Assembly: GCA_036323355.1 (NCBI GenBank)
Contig: AP028876.1
Coordinates: 186,001 to 250,000, forward strand
Source of the DNA: Gottschalkiaceae bacterium SANA
GTDB taxonomy: Bacteria > Bacillota > Clostridia > Tissierellales > GPF-1
DNA length: 64,000 bases
Direction: 5' to 3'
Shown here: in pieces, positions 54,381 through 63,104 of the stretch
Position numbering within the stretch: the first letter of the stretch is position 1
How the letters are laid out: every line of letters begins with the position of its first letter
Position numbers and translations under genes: made by a program
The notes under the pieces: model-generated
Database searches by the model: none
Seen by the model: only the letters and a program-made list of their open reading frames with translations
What the model was told of the DNA's origin: nothing

Positions 54381-54902
54381 ATGAGTATAGAGCAGGAATT
54401 TGCGTTGGTCAAGCAAGAGTTCACGAGTTTTATGGAATATCTGAATACCCATATGAGGATCAGCCAGAGCTATCATTCTACACCACGTTATTATGGTATT
54501 GAAGAGGAATTGTATATCTCGGAAGCCCATGTCATTCAGGCAATAGGAGACCAGCCGGATCAAAGTCTCTTGGAATTGGCTGCAGAAACTCATCGGACAA
54601 AGAGTGCCATGTCCATGATGATTCGAAAACTTGAGAAAAAGGGATTGATATCTAAAATCAGAACAGAGGAAGACAATCGAAAAATTGCTCTGACTCTGAC
54701 GAAAAAGGGACTTATTGTGTACAACTACCATCAAGCCTTAGATGAAATTAACTATCGGGCCATGTTTGAAAAAATGTCTCAAATTGAAGAAATTAGCTGT
54801 AAGGATCTTGAGATCGCCAATAAAGTGCTAAAGAGTTTGATTGAAATTCCGCGTGGAGAATTATTATTGATTGATAGCGTTGTGGAAAAAGAAAGAACAT
54901 AA
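54381..54902 (+). CDS. MarR-family regulator
   Basis: 173 residues, AAGGAGACTGGA before the ATG. Winged helix in the middle (LYISEAHVIQAIGD, LLELAAETHRTKSAMSMMIRKLEKKGLI, RTEEDNRKIALTLTKKG) with long terminal helices for dimerisation. Divergent from PatB and the likely binder of the operator at 54205-54238. Confidence 0.9.
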   Translation: MSIEQEFALVKQEFTSFMEYLNTHMRISQSYHSTPRYYGIEEELYISEAHVIQAIGDQPDQSLLELAAETHRTKSAMSMMIRKLEKKGLISKIRTEEDNRKIALTLTKKGLIVYNYHQALDEINYRAMFEKMSQIEEISCKDLEIANKVLKSLIEIPRGELLLIDSVVEKERT

Positions 54903-55040
54903 TATCTTCATTTTGACTCTTTATACTCCAAGTGGTTGAACAGACTCTTCAATGTGGTTGATTGGCTAAGAGTGATAGGACATGGCGAGCATTCAATGAT
55001 ATAATAATTCAGTTCAATGAAAATTAGGAGACGTGAAAAT

Positions 55041-55583
55041 ATGGATTTTGTTGTACTGGATTTTGAAACGACAGGTCTTCGAAATGAAGATCAAATTATT
55101 GAAATTGGATATGTATGGATTCAGAATGGAGAAATTAGGGCAGAACGGAGTAGCCTGATTAATCCTGGCAAACCAATTTCGAGCAGGATTACGCAAATTA
55201 CGGGAATCAATACAGAGATGGTGGAAGATGCGCCAAAAATGCATGAAGTGATAGAAGGATTTGCTAAGTTTTTACGCGGCAAGATGATCGTCGCACACAA
55301 CGCATCCTTTGATGTTCGATTCTTAAACAATGCGCTCAGTCGTGCAAACTTGGAAGGGGTATACGAGTACGTCTGTACCATGCGCATGTTTCGCGGTTAC
55401 AAGCGAGAGTTGGGAATTGAAACACCTGGTGCCAAGCTGTCGGACCTAACATCCCATTTTGGCTTACATAATGATCGTGCCCATCGTGCTTTGGAAGATG
55501 CCCAGGTCACTTCCAAGGCGTTCTTGGATATGTGTGCGGTTTTGCCTTGGGAAAACTGGGTGACGGAAAAGAAAAAAAAGTAA
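55041..55583 (+). CDS. DnaQ-type 3'-5' exonuclease
   Basis: 180 residues from the ATG at 55041 (TAGGAG upstream). DEDDh active-site residues: D7/E9 in LDFETTG, HNASFDVRFL, and HRALEDAQVT. Either the stand-alone proofreading subunit of DNA polymerase III or a related nuclease. Followed 59 bases later by the regulator at 55643. Confidence 0.9.
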   Translation: MDFVVLDFETTGLRNEDQIIEIGYVWIQNGEIRAERSSLINPGKPISSRITQITGINTEMVEDAPKMHEVIEGFAKFLRGKMIVAHNASFDVRFLNNALSRANLEGVYEYVCTMRMFRGYKRELGIETPGAKLSDLTSHFGLHNDRAHRALEDAQVTSKAFLDMCAVLPWENWVTEKKKK

Positions 55584-55642
55584 AAGTCATATGCTATAAT
55601 GAAAGAAGCACGTTCAGAATATTCGGAGAGCGGGGTGATGGA

Positions 55643-56932
55643 ATGAAAATTGCAATTGTTGGAGCAAAGGACTCAGTTGAAAAAGTTCATCGTATTGGAA
55701 AAATATCATATGGAGAGCATGACTTTCTTCCTTTTGCCGTTGGCCTTTGTGATTATTGTGATGAGGTCTTGAATCGCTGCGAGGAAGTGGCGGATGGTCT
55801 GATTTTCACCGGTCTTGGATTTGTGAATATCTCTAAAAAATTAAATATTCTCTCGATCCCTGTGGAGTTTATCACCCGTGATGGTTCTTGCATTATCAAA
55901 ACCTTTTGGGATATGCAACAACAAGAACTAGGGCCGAAGCGGATTAGTATGGATGTCGTGGGAGAAGACCTTTTTCAGGATGTTTGCGAAGAATTGGAAC
56001 TGCAATTTGAAGAAAGTTATCTTTTTCCTTATAATCCTGAACAGATCGAAGAAGAACTGATGATTGAGCATAAGAAGCTTTGGGCTGCAGGTGAAATTGA
56101 TATGGCAATCACTAGTTATGGATGGATTTACGACCAATTGCGAGAAGCGAATGTTCCGGTGGTCCGCCTTGGAGTAACTGCGCCCATTATTCGAAATTCA
56201 CTCGATCGTTTGATCGCACGGATTGAAAATCAAGAAATGAAGAAATCTCAGTTGGCGGTTCAAATGATTACAATTGAAGCGAAACAAGATTATAATCGTT
56301 ATGAATATGAAGCCTTACGCAAGCGAAATGTCTTCGAAAGAATGCTGATTGATTACCTGCCCGTAATTCAGGGAACCGTAACACAGAATCAAAATGATCA
56401 GTACACCATTATCAGTACGCGAGGTGCGATTGACAGTTCGATGGGGAAAGAAGCCTTTTTAAAAATCATTACGGACACCGAAAAGGAAAATATTCGTCTC
56501 TATGCAGGAGTGGGCTTTGGACACACTGCTTTTGATGCAGATTTTAATGCAAGAACCGCCTTGAAACGATCTCGTCAAGAGAAGGGAAATGCCTACTATA
56601 TTGTGGATGCGAAGAAAAGAGTGGTCGGTCCCATTGGGGATAAAAATGCTTTGGCCTACGAAAGTGCTTCCTTAGAAAAAGAGCTTCAAAGAGTAGCACG
56701 GGAGACAGGATTAAGTACGACGTATATTTCTAAGCTGACTAATTTGACGAAGAAATTGGATACGAATCTTATAGATTCAAAGAAGCTAGCTGAGTTATTA
56801 AAGGTTACCGATCGATCAGCACGACGGATTTTGAAAAAACTGGTAGATGCAGGTTACGCTGAAGTTGCGACGTCCTCGCAGCAGAATGCTGTAGGCAGAC
56901 CTTTGTTGATTTATAAAATTACAATTTCCTAA
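55643..56932 (+). CDS. Transcriptional regulator with sensor and C-terminal winged helix
   Basis: 429 residues from the ATG at 55643 (GGGGTGATGGA upstream). Residues about 1-200 form an alpha/beta sensor part of unknown family (IAIVGAKDSVEKVHRIG, DGLIFTGLGFVN). Residues about 240-345 resemble a degenerate GGDEF/GTP-cyclohydrolase-III-like fold (AGVGFGHTAFDADFNARTAL, YYIVDAKKRVVGPIG). Residues about 350-429 are a winged helix (GLSTTYISKLTNLTKKL, KVTDRSARRILKKLVDAGYAEV). It lies directly upstream of the membrane-protein pair and M20 enzyme and is probably their regulator. A terminator-like hairpin separates them. Confidence 0.82.
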   Translation: MKIAIVGAKDSVEKVHRIGKISYGEHDFLPFAVGLCDYCDEVLNRCEEVADGLIFTGLGFVNISKKLNILSIPVEFITRDGSCIIKTFWDMQQQELGPKRISMDVVGEDLFQDVCEELELQFEESYLFPYNPEQIEEELMIEHKKLWAAGEIDMAITSYGWIYDQLREANVPVVRLGVTAPIIRNSLDRLIARIENQEMKKSQLAVQMITIEAKQDYNRYEYEALRKRNVFERMLIDYLPVIQGTVTQNQNDQYTIISTRGAIDSSMGKEAFLKIITDTEKENIRLYAGVGFGHTAFDADFNARTALKRSRQEKGNAYYIVDAKKRVVGPIGDKNALAYESASLEKELQRVARETGLSTTYISKLTNLTKKLDTNLIDSKKLAELLKVTDRSARRILKKLVDAGYAEVATSSQQNAVGRPLLIYKITIS

Positions 56933-56992
56933 ACAGACTTGAAATATGGCAAAGAAGATGATAGAATTTATTACAGAAAGTATATAAGGTGA

Positions 56993-57036
56993 GTGCTTCA
57001 AAGACACATATGTCTTTTAATAGGCATTTTTCTTTT
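56993..57036 (+). terminator. Terminator behind the regulator
   Basis: AAAGACA and TGTCTTT (57000-57006, 57011-57017) with outer TGC/GCA pairs, followed by TTTTTCTTTT. Confidence 0.55.
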
Positions 57037-57145
57037 ATGTAATAACGGACGCATTACGGTCGTAGCCTATATTTTGTCCGAAAAGAAAGAGTGAAGAAGA
57101 AACAATCATATACTTGCATTACAAATTATCGAAATATTCACACTA

Positions 57146-57168
57146 CGCAAGCCTTTTCCCCGTTTGCG
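57146..57168. promoter_or_regulatory. Inverted repeat CGCAA-N13-TTGCG
   Basis: Lies 57-79 bases upstream of the transporter start and just before the ribosome binding site of the mini-ORF. A candidate operator for the regulator at 55643. Confidence 0.4.
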
Positions 57169-57186
57169 CATAGAAAGGAGGATGCT

Positions 57187-57225
57187 TTGATCGGGAAATC
57201 ATTTTTGAAGGGAGTGTTGTTTTAA
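57187..57225 (+). CDS. Possible 12-codon leader ORF overlapping the transporter start
   Basis: A TTG start stands five bases behind AAAGGAGG (57174-57181), the best binding site in this leader, and reads MIGKSFLKGVLF before TAA. The stop and the ATG of the transporter share bases as TAATG. The transporter itself has only GGGAG at a spacing of 11. This suggests translational coupling through a mini-ORF. Confidence 0.4.
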   Translation: MIGKSFLKGVLF

Positions 57226-58073
57226 TGGATTCAAAATACAAATCGTCATCATACAGAAATTTATACATAATCGTTTTTATTATTGTCATTATTAGTGAGT
57301 TAATCGGTATTAAAAAGTTCTCAGTAGGTCCGGGTTCTGTTGTGCTTTTACCCATGTTATATGCGGTAATTATTGGTCTTGTTATCACACCAGGGATTTT
57401 AGGCAAGCGAATTGCTGCATTAAAATCGATGATTTCGGATGAGGTTATGGAGATTGCAGGCATGTTGGTTATGCTCTCCCTACTACCGCTCGGTGTCAAA
57501 TATGGTACCTTGGTTGGTCCCAACATCGTGAAGGTTGTGCAAGCGGGTCCTGCATTCCTCCTACAGGAGTTGGGCAACTTGGGCACGGTCTTCATCGGCT
57601 TGCCTTTGGCAATGGCTTTGGGATTGAGACGCGAGGCTGTTGGTGCAACGGTTAGTATCTGTCGGGAACCGACCCTAGGCGTAATTGGTGAGCGATATGG
57701 CATCAACTCTCCTGAGGGAACCGGTGTATTGGGAACCTACATGATGGGAACTGTTTTAGGAACTATTTTCTTTGGTCTTTTGGGCTCTTTTGCAGTCAAC
57801 ACAGGTATCCACCCATATGCCTTGGCCATGGCTTCAGGTATGGGAAGCGGATCCATGATGACGGCAGCATCTTCATCTCTGGCAGAAACGGTACCTGCTA
57901 TGCGAGATACCATTCTTGCCTATGCAGCAACTAGTAATATGTTGACTGGTGTGACGGGCTTGTATAGTGTTGTATTTATTGCACTTCCAATGTCCAACTG
58001 GTTGTATAAAAAATGGGAGCCGTTCTTTGCACGCAAAGACGCAGCTGAAGGGAGTGTGAAAGATGTTAAGTAA
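57225..58073 (+). CDS. Membrane protein, larger half of a two-protein transporter (DUF3100-like)
   Basis: 282 residues with about seven to eight membrane helices. Conserved-looking glycine-rich stretches: FSVGPGSVVLLPMLYAVIIGL, REAVGATVSICREPTLGVIGERYG and MASGMGSGSMMTAASSSLAE. The pattern resembles DUF3100 membrane proteins, recalled without database check. The next gene overlaps by 11 bases and has a matching second half. Taken with the M20 hydrolase, uptake of an N-acylated amino acid or peptide is a reasonable inference. Confidence 0.8.
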   Translation: MDSKYKSSSYRNLYIIVFIIVIISELIGIKKFSVGPGSVVLLPMLYAVIIGLVITPGILGKRIAALKSMISDEVMEIAGMLVMLSLLPLGVKYGTLVGPNIVKVVQAGPAFLLQELGNLGTVFIGLPLAMALGLRREAVGATVSICREPTLGVIGERYGINSPEGTGVLGTYMMGTVLGTIFFGLLGSFAVNTGIHPYALAMASGMGSGSMMTAASSSLAETVPAMRDTILAYAATSNMLTGVTGLYSVVFIALPMSNWLYKKWEPFFARKDAAEGSVKDVK

Positions 58074-58536
58074 AACAATGGATCAAGTGAAATTGATGTT
58101 GGTAATTGGATCGATGATTCTTGTTGGCCAGAAGCTTGGCCGCATGGTAACGGGCAAGGAACTTGTCCCCCTGGGACAGTCTGTTTTGGGCATCTTAACA
58201 GTGCTTTTGATTTGCATCTTAGCGTTGAAATTGAAAGAAGCCTTCCCTAAGGTGAAGTTTCCCGCTTTTGCTTGGGCAACTATGATCGCATTGATTCTCA
58301 GCATGCCCTTCATGCCAACTTCAAAATTATTCTTGCAAACGACGGGCAGTGTTGATTTCTTGGCAACGACTACTCCGATTCTCGCTTTTGCAGGTATTTC
58401 TGTTGGTACGAAGTTGGATCAGTTGAAGAAAATTAGTTGGAAGCTTGTGATTATTGCTATTGTAGTATTCGTCGGCACATATTTTGGATCAGCTTTGGTT
58501 GCACAATTTGTCTTGAAATTGCAAGGCATTATTTAA
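58063..58536 (+). CDS. Membrane protein, smaller half of the transporter pair
   Basis: 157 residues, about five helices, GGGAGTG before the ATG. The ending ILAFAGISVGTKLDQLKKISWKLVIIAIVVFVGTYFG resembles the last helices of LysO/KdgT-like carriers. The 11-base overlap and own ribosome binding site suggest a true second subunit rather than a frameshifted gene, although fusion of the two in relatives would be worth checking. Confidence 0.8.
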   Translation: MLSKTMDQVKLMLVIGSMILVGQKLGRMVTGKELVPLGQSVLGILTVLLICILALKLKEAFPKVKFPAFAWATMIALILSMPFMPTSKLFLQTTGSVDFLATTTPILAFAGISVGTKLDQLKKISWKLVIIAIVVFVGTYFGSALVAQFVLKLQGII

Positions 58537-58639
58537 AAAAGATCAGAGGTTTTGATCCTAATGTTGTTGTGATCGGGCAACCTCTCCTTGAATGGTGATG
58601 GTTGTCCTTTTCCATAAGATCAGAAGAAGGAGGTGCCCA

Positions 58640-59956
58640 ATGGAAAAGCAAGCATTAAAGGAAAAAATATGCCAAGTCATTGATGCTCATCGTCTTGAAA
58701 TTATCCAAGCGGGAGAGTCAATTTATTCGCACCCGGAATTGGGGTATAAAGAGGAGTTTGCCACACAAGTTATGGTAGAATCCTTTGAAAAACTGGGATT
58801 ATCAGTTGAAAAACATATTGCTGTAACAGGTTGCCGTGCCAGAAGTAAGAATGAAAATGCGGGTCCAAGGATTTCTGTATTGGGAGAACTCGACGCCATT
58901 CTATGCAAGGAACATCAGGATGCGGATCCTGTAACTGGAGCCATTCATGCTTGTGGACATAATATCCAGGCTGCAGCCATGTTGGGTACTGCCATTGGGT
59001 TGGTGAAATCAGGTGTAATGGACCTTCTTGATGGGTCAGTAGAGTTTATGGCAGTGCCGGCAGAAGAGTTTGTGGAGTTGGAGTTTCGTGACCAATTGCG
59101 GAAAGAAGGCAAGATCCAATACTTTGGCGGCAAGCAGGAGCTGATCGCCAAAGGCTACTTCGATGATGTAGATATTTCCATGATGGTTCATGCCTTGAAT
59201 ATGCCAGACAAGACCTTTTTAACTGGACCCAATGGGAATGGTTTTATCGGGAAAAAAGTAAACTTCATTGGCAAGGAAGCCCATGCGGGCAGTGCGCCGC
59301 AGGATGGGATCAATGCCCTAAACGCTGCCATGCTGGCATTGAACAATATCCACGCCCAACGGGAGACCTTTGCCGAAGCAGACAAAATTCGCGTTCATCC
59401 CATTATCACCAAGGGTGGGGATATCGTGAATGTGGTTCCTGCTGATGTGCGCATGGAGCTCTATGTGCGCGGTCGTACCATCCCGGGCATTGTTGCGGCC
59501 AACCAAAAGGTGAACCGGTCCTTAAAAGCAGGTGCCATGGCCATCGGGGCTCAAGTGGAGATTGAGGAGATTCCAGGCTATCTGCCGTTATTGAATGTGC
59601 CGGAACTTGACCGTATCTTTGCGGAGAATGCTGGCGAGCTTGTGGATCCCGATACAATCGTCAAAGGTGGAGACTTTACAGGCTCCTTCGATTTTGGCGA
59701 CGTGTCTCATATCCTACCAGTCCTGCATCCTTTTGTGGGCGGAGTAGTTGGCGCCTTGCACACGCGGGAATTTGCCAATAGAGATCATGAATTGACCTAT
59801 ATCGCGCCGGCCAAGGCCATGGCCATGACCATTGTAGACCTGCTCTATGATGGAGCAGATCAGGCGAAAAAAATTATCGCGGATTTCAAGCCGGAGATGA
59901 CCAAGGAAGACTACCTGGCATATATGGAAAGTGTGACGGGGACCATCAGAGCATAG
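58640..59956 (+). CDS. M20-family amidohydrolase (AbgB-like)
   Basis: 438 residues from the ATG at 58640 (AAGGAGG upstream). Metal and active-site segments HPELGYKEEF, GELDAILCKEH, IHACGHNIQAAAML and the catalytic glutamate pair in VPAEEFVELEF; dimer/lid domain from about 180 with GKEAHAGSAPQDGINALNAA. This is the aminobenzoyl-glutamate/N-acyl amino acid hydrolase branch. It would free an amino acid from the imported conjugate. The base composition of the second half looks more GC-rich than its neighbours. A terminator follows. Confidence 0.92.
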   Translation: MEKQALKEKICQVIDAHRLEIIQAGESIYSHPELGYKEEFATQVMVESFEKLGLSVEKHIAVTGCRARSKNENAGPRISVLGELDAILCKEHQDADPVTGAIHACGHNIQAAAMLGTAIGLVKSGVMDLLDGSVEFMAVPAEEFVELEFRDQLRKEGKIQYFGGKQELIAKGYFDDVDISMMVHALNMPDKTFLTGPNGNGFIGKKVNFIGKEAHAGSAPQDGINALNAAMLALNNIHAQRETFAEADKIRVHPIITKGGDIVNVVPADVRMELYVRGRTIPGIVAANQKVNRSLKAGAMAIGAQVEIEEIPGYLPLLNVPELDRIFAENAGELVDPDTIVKGGDFTGSFDFGDVSHILPVLHPFVGGVVGALHTREFANRDHELTYIAPAKAMAMTIVDLLYDGADQAKKIIADFKPEMTKEDYLAYMESVTGTIRA

Positions 59957-59983
59957 AAAGATGAAATTGAATAAAGCTAGTAA

Positions 59984-60026
59984 AAAAAGGAATGCCCTGC
60001 GAAATTTCATAGGGCATTCCTTTTTT
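59984..60026 (+). terminator. Rho-independent terminator
   Basis: AAAGGAATGCCCT and AGGGCATTCCTTTTTT. Confidence 0.9.
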
Positions 60027-60120
60027 GCTAAACTTTGGGTTGAGATGGCCAATATGCTGTAGTTCATCCCTTAGTTTATTGTTGCAAGCTAAGAGTAAAT
60101 GTACAATTGCTTCAAATCGA

Positions 60121-60687
60121 TTACTTGGCCAAAAGGGAATAGCCCTGTTCGTTAAGCATGGCTTCGTGTTCTTTCAATCCACCTACGATGGTGTTGATAT
60201 GATCGCTGAATTCCATACCCATATCTTCCATAGAGCTTAGCAGTTCTTCCCGATTGACGGCGCGGGCAAAGGCCTTGTCTTTCATTTTCTTTTTCACGGA
60301 TTTTGCTTTTAAGCCTTCCAATTTGGTCGGACGCATTAGAGCAACGGCAATAATAAAGCTGGCCATTTCATCGACGGCATGCAAGGCTTTTCGTTCCATT
60401 AAGTCACGCGGTATATCGGCATTCAAACCATGGGAAAGAATGGAATCGATAAATTCTTGGTCAAATCCTTCAGGTGACAAAATCTCAGGTGCTTTGGCAG
60501 GATGAATCTCAGGATACTCTTCAAAATCAATGTCATGGAGAAGGCCTAAAAGACCCCAACGTTCTTCATCTTGGCCTAGCTTTTTTGCATAGGCGAGCAT
60601 AGCGGCTTCCACAGCCAGAGAATGGCGGTAGACGCGTTCGGTCTTCACATGTTCTTTTAGTAGTTCAACAGCTTTGTCTCGATTCAT
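60121..60687 (-). CDS. HD-domain phosphohydrolase
   Basis: 188 residues, GGGAGGTCAAGT before the ATG. HD metal residues H22 (VYRHSLAVE), H51-D52 (LLHDIDFEEYP), a further histidine in SILSHGLNAD and the aspartate in AVDEMASFI. This short HDIG type is a predicted metal-dependent phosphohydrolase; many relatives are uncharacterised and lack a nucleotide-specific signature. Confidence 0.88.
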   Translation of the reverse strand: MNRDKAVELLKEHVKTERVYRHSLAVEAAMLAYAKKLGQDEERWGLLGLLHDIDFEEYPEIHPAKAPEILSPEGFDQEFIDSILSHGLNADIPRDLMERKALHAVDEMASFIIAVALMRPTKLEGLKAKSVKKKMKDKAFARAVNREELLSSMEDMGMEFSDHINTIVGGLKEHEAMLNEQGYSLLAK

Positions 60688-60740
60688 ACTTGACCTCCCA
60701 TAGATAAATCATTCCTTGTTTTGTCTAATATTATAGCATA

Positions 60741-60772
60741 AAAAATACCCTGCGAATCTATTCACAGGGTAA
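60741..60772 (-). terminator. Terminator of the Lrp gene
   Basis: On the minus strand ACCCTG, loop, CAGGGT followed by ATTTTTTAT. Confidence 0.75.
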
Positions 60773-60775
60773 AGT

Positions 60776-61258
60776 TTACTCTTTAAAGTCTGTTTCAACA
60801 GGCAGCCATTCGTCGATATTGTAGAGAATCTTTGGAATGATAAAAAAGTTGATGACCTCTACTCCTTCTGTTTGGGGCAGGGTAAAGTTGATAAAGTCAT
60901 ACATCTCTTCATTATCTAAAAATCTTGTTTCAATTGCCAGATTTGCCTTTCCCCAACCAGTTGCGATATAGCAGACATTGGGATTTGATTTACAAAAACT
61001 GACAAAATCATCATAAACGGATTCATCAACCTTCAGGTTGATGTCAGCGATAGAATGGTAGCCGAACATGCTGGGGTCAACGATGGTTGTTACGCGGATG
61101 GCCTCCGTATCGATCAGATGTGTGATGCGTCTTCGAACGGTACGTTCATTGATGCCGGTTGCTTTTGATATTTGTGCTGCCGAAGCTCTTGCATCCTTGG
61201 ACAGCTCTTGAATAATTAGGTAATCGATTTTATCATAAGATTTGATTTTCTCAGCCAT
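60776..61258 (-). CDS. Lrp/AsnC-family regulator
   Basis: 160 residues, TGGAGGTGACTT before the ATG. Helix-turn-helix at about 8-55 (YLIIQELSKDARASAAQISKATGINERTVRRRITHL) and an AsnC ligand domain (about 70-150) with ATGWGKANLAIETRFLDNEEM. It is divergent from the transporter/carbamoyltransferase unit, whose promoter region carries phased repeats it may bind. Confidence 0.9.
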   Translation of the reverse strand: MAEKIKSYDKIDYLIIQELSKDARASAAQISKATGINERTVRRRITHLIDTEAIRVTTIVDPSMFGYHSIADINLKVDESVYDDFVSFCKSNPNVCYIATGWGKANLAIETRFLDNEEMYDFINFTLPQTEGVEVINFFIIPKILYNIDEWLPVETDFKE

Positions 61259-61300
61259 AAGTCACCTCCAGACGCTGAAAAGCGGATATATACTACATTT

Positions 61301-61329
61301 ATACTACCATTTGGGTACGAAATATGCAA
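61301..61329 (-). promoter_or_regulatory. Sigma-A promoter of the Lrp gene
   Basis: On the minus strand TTGCAT (61329-61324), 17 bp, TAGTAT (61306-61301), about 45 bases upstream of the Lrp start. Confidence 0.6.
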
Positions 61330-61366
61330 GAGTGATTGCTGAAAAAACGACTTTAGTGACCGAAAC

Positions 61367-61413
61367 GGACATAGATAAAATATAATCGGACATATTTTTG
61401 AATTTTTTGGACA
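61367..61413 (+). promoter_or_regulatory. Three GGACA repeats spaced 21 bp, probable Lrp sites
   Basis: GGACA starts at 61367, 61388 and 61409, exactly 21 bp apart (the first two in the longer CGGACATA). They end just before the -35 box of the transporter promoter. Two-turn phasing fits a Lrp octamer wrapping DNA. Confidence 0.6.
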
Positions 61414-61420
61414 AAAAATG

Positions 61421-61449
61421 TTGACATTCAGAATGGTCGGTCGTATGAT
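61421..61449 (+). promoter_or_regulatory. Sigma-A promoter of the transporter/carbamoyltransferase unit
   Basis: TTGACA (61421-61426), 17 bp, TATGAT (61444-61449). Starts near 61456, leaving a leader of about 145 bases. Confidence 0.85.
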
Positions 61450-61478
61450 TAAGACAGGCAATCGACTGCCCCTCATAT

Positions 61479-61545
61479 TTTGAGCTTGCAAGCCTCAAAG
61501 AACAAAATTTTTTTGTGAAAAAATGAAAACCTTTTCCAAAAGGTT
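61479..61545 (+). other. Leader hairpins before the SSS gene
   Basis: Three small stems: TTTGAG-N8-CTCAAA type at 61479-61499, ACAAAA/TTTTGT at 61502-61516 and AACCTTTT-CC-AAAAGGTT at 61528-61545. They do not match a riboswitch known to me, and may only affect stability or translation. Confidence 0.35.
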
Positions 61546-61599
61546 AAAAAAGTAACGTGGATATGAGATGGGGCCAAAAAAAAGGAAAGGAACGGTAGA

Positions 61600-63075
61600 A
61601 TGCTTTTAGAAAACCTGATTCCACTTATGATTATTGGTGCCTTTTTTATCGGGATTACCCTGGTTGGAAAGATCGCTAGCAAACGTGTCAAGAATTCAGA
61701 CGACTATATGGTCGCCGGACGAGGCGCGCCGCTCTTCCTGGTCGTGGGTACCCTCTTTGCCACTTTTTGGGGTGGAGGTACGATTATTGGCGCAACGGGT
61801 GCAGCCTACAACGACGGTGTTTTTGGTGTCATTGAAGATCCTTTCGCTGCAGGACTTGCACTGATCTTGATCGGTCTCTTCTTTGTCACGATTTTAAGAC
61901 GATTGAAAATTCGATCGATTGGAGAGCTTTATGCTTTCCGCTTTGGCCCGACAGCAGGGTATCTGGCATCAGCCTTGATGATACCGACCTATGTGATTTG
62001 GACAGCGGTACAGCTTTTGGCTATTGGCAAGATTCTCAATGTTCTGTTTGATGTGAATTTTCTCTTTGCCTATTTGATTGCGACTCTTGTTGTTGTGTCT
62101 TTTACTTATATGGGCGGTTTGATCGCCGTAGTATGGACAGACGCCATCCAAATGGTAATTATCTTTGTTGGATTGATTGCGATCCTGGTGGTTGGATTTA
62201 AGGCAGCCGGAGGTGTATCTGATGTTATTGCCCATACGCCGGAAGGATTTTGGCGATTTATTCCAAAGGAACGAAGTATCGGTGCATGGATCTCTTATCT
62301 AGCCATGTGGGCGGGGATGGCTCTTGGGAATATCCCAAGTCCGGATGTAGCCCAGCGCGCCTTGATGGCGAAAGATGGGGGCACTGCAAAGAAAGGCATG
62401 ATCATTGCCGGTAGCATGTATTGGACCATTGGCTTTATTCCCATTGTGATTGCCTTGATCGGGATCACCTTGGTTGCAAAAGGCATACTTCCTGCAGGAT
62501 TGTTTGCCGAAGATAGTGAGCTTTTGATTCCATTTTTGGCCCGTGACTTATTGGGGCCAGTCGGCCTGGGTGTTTTTGTTGCCTCTCTATTGGCGGCGAT
62601 TTTGTCCTCTGCCTCCACATCACTCTTTGCAACAGCTGTATTATTCTCTAATGATATTTATAGGCCGCTTTTCCACAAGGAAGATTTGCCGGAAGATGAT
62701 CGTACCATGCTGAGGGTCACCAAGATTTTCGTTGTCGTGGTCGGCGTTTTATCTGCCGGCGTTGGACTGGCCTCCACCAACATTTATGATTTGACGATCT
62801 TTGCCTTTACCCTGCAATTTGGCGTATTATTCTTCCCATTTATTTTTGCATTAAAGGCAAAGTGGGTAAACACCTATGGGGTAATCGCCGGCATGCTTGG
62901 GGGACTGGGTGTGAACTTGATCGGCGTCATTTCACAAGCTTCTGTGATACCAGAGCCATGGGAATTCTACACACTCGTGCCTGCTCTTATTAATATGCTA
63001 CTTATTATTATTGTATCAGCCATTACGCGTAATAAGAATCATGCAACACCGTTAGAAAATTTGTATATTGATTAA
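61600..63075 (+). CDS. Sodium:solute symporter (SSS family)
   Basis: 491 residues with about 13 helices. N-terminal KNSDDYMVAGRGAPLFLVVGTLFATFWGGGTIIGATG is the SSS start; sodium-site region LLAAILSSASTSLFATAV lies at about 327-345. The family covers proline, pantothenate, sugars and amines. Its partner gene 29 bases downstream suggests a carbamoyl or amine substrate such as citrulline, agmatine or putrescine. Inference only. Confidence 0.9.
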   Translation: MLLENLIPLMIIGAFFIGITLVGKIASKRVKNSDDYMVAGRGAPLFLVVGTLFATFWGGGTIIGATGAAYNDGVFGVIEDPFAAGLALILIGLFFVTILRRLKIRSIGELYAFRFGPTAGYLASALMIPTYVIWTAVQLLAIGKILNVLFDVNFLFAYLIATLVVVSFTYMGGLIAVVWTDAIQMVIIFVGLIAILVVGFKAAGGVSDVIAHTPEGFWRFIPKERSIGAWISYLAMWAGMALGNIPSPDVAQRALMAKDGGTAKKGMIIAGSMYWTIGFIPIVIALIGITLVAKGILPAGLFAEDSELLIPFLARDLLGPVGLGVFVASLLAAILSSASTSLFATAVLFSNDIYRPLFHKEDLPEDDRTMLRVTKIFVVVVGVLSAGVGLASTNIYDLTIFAFTLQFGVLFFPFIFALKAKWVNTYGVIAGMLGGLGVNLIGVISQASVIPEPWEFYTLVPALINMLLIIIVSAITRNKNHATPLENLYID

Positions 63076-63104
63076 TACTTAGGATTTGGAAGGAGAAAAC
63101 AACT

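Noticed and set aside
57225-58536. Frameshift splitting one transporter into two genes
   Set aside because: The second gene has its own good ribosome binding site and the overlap of 11 bases resembles normal coupling. Kept as a point to check, not as a pseudogene.
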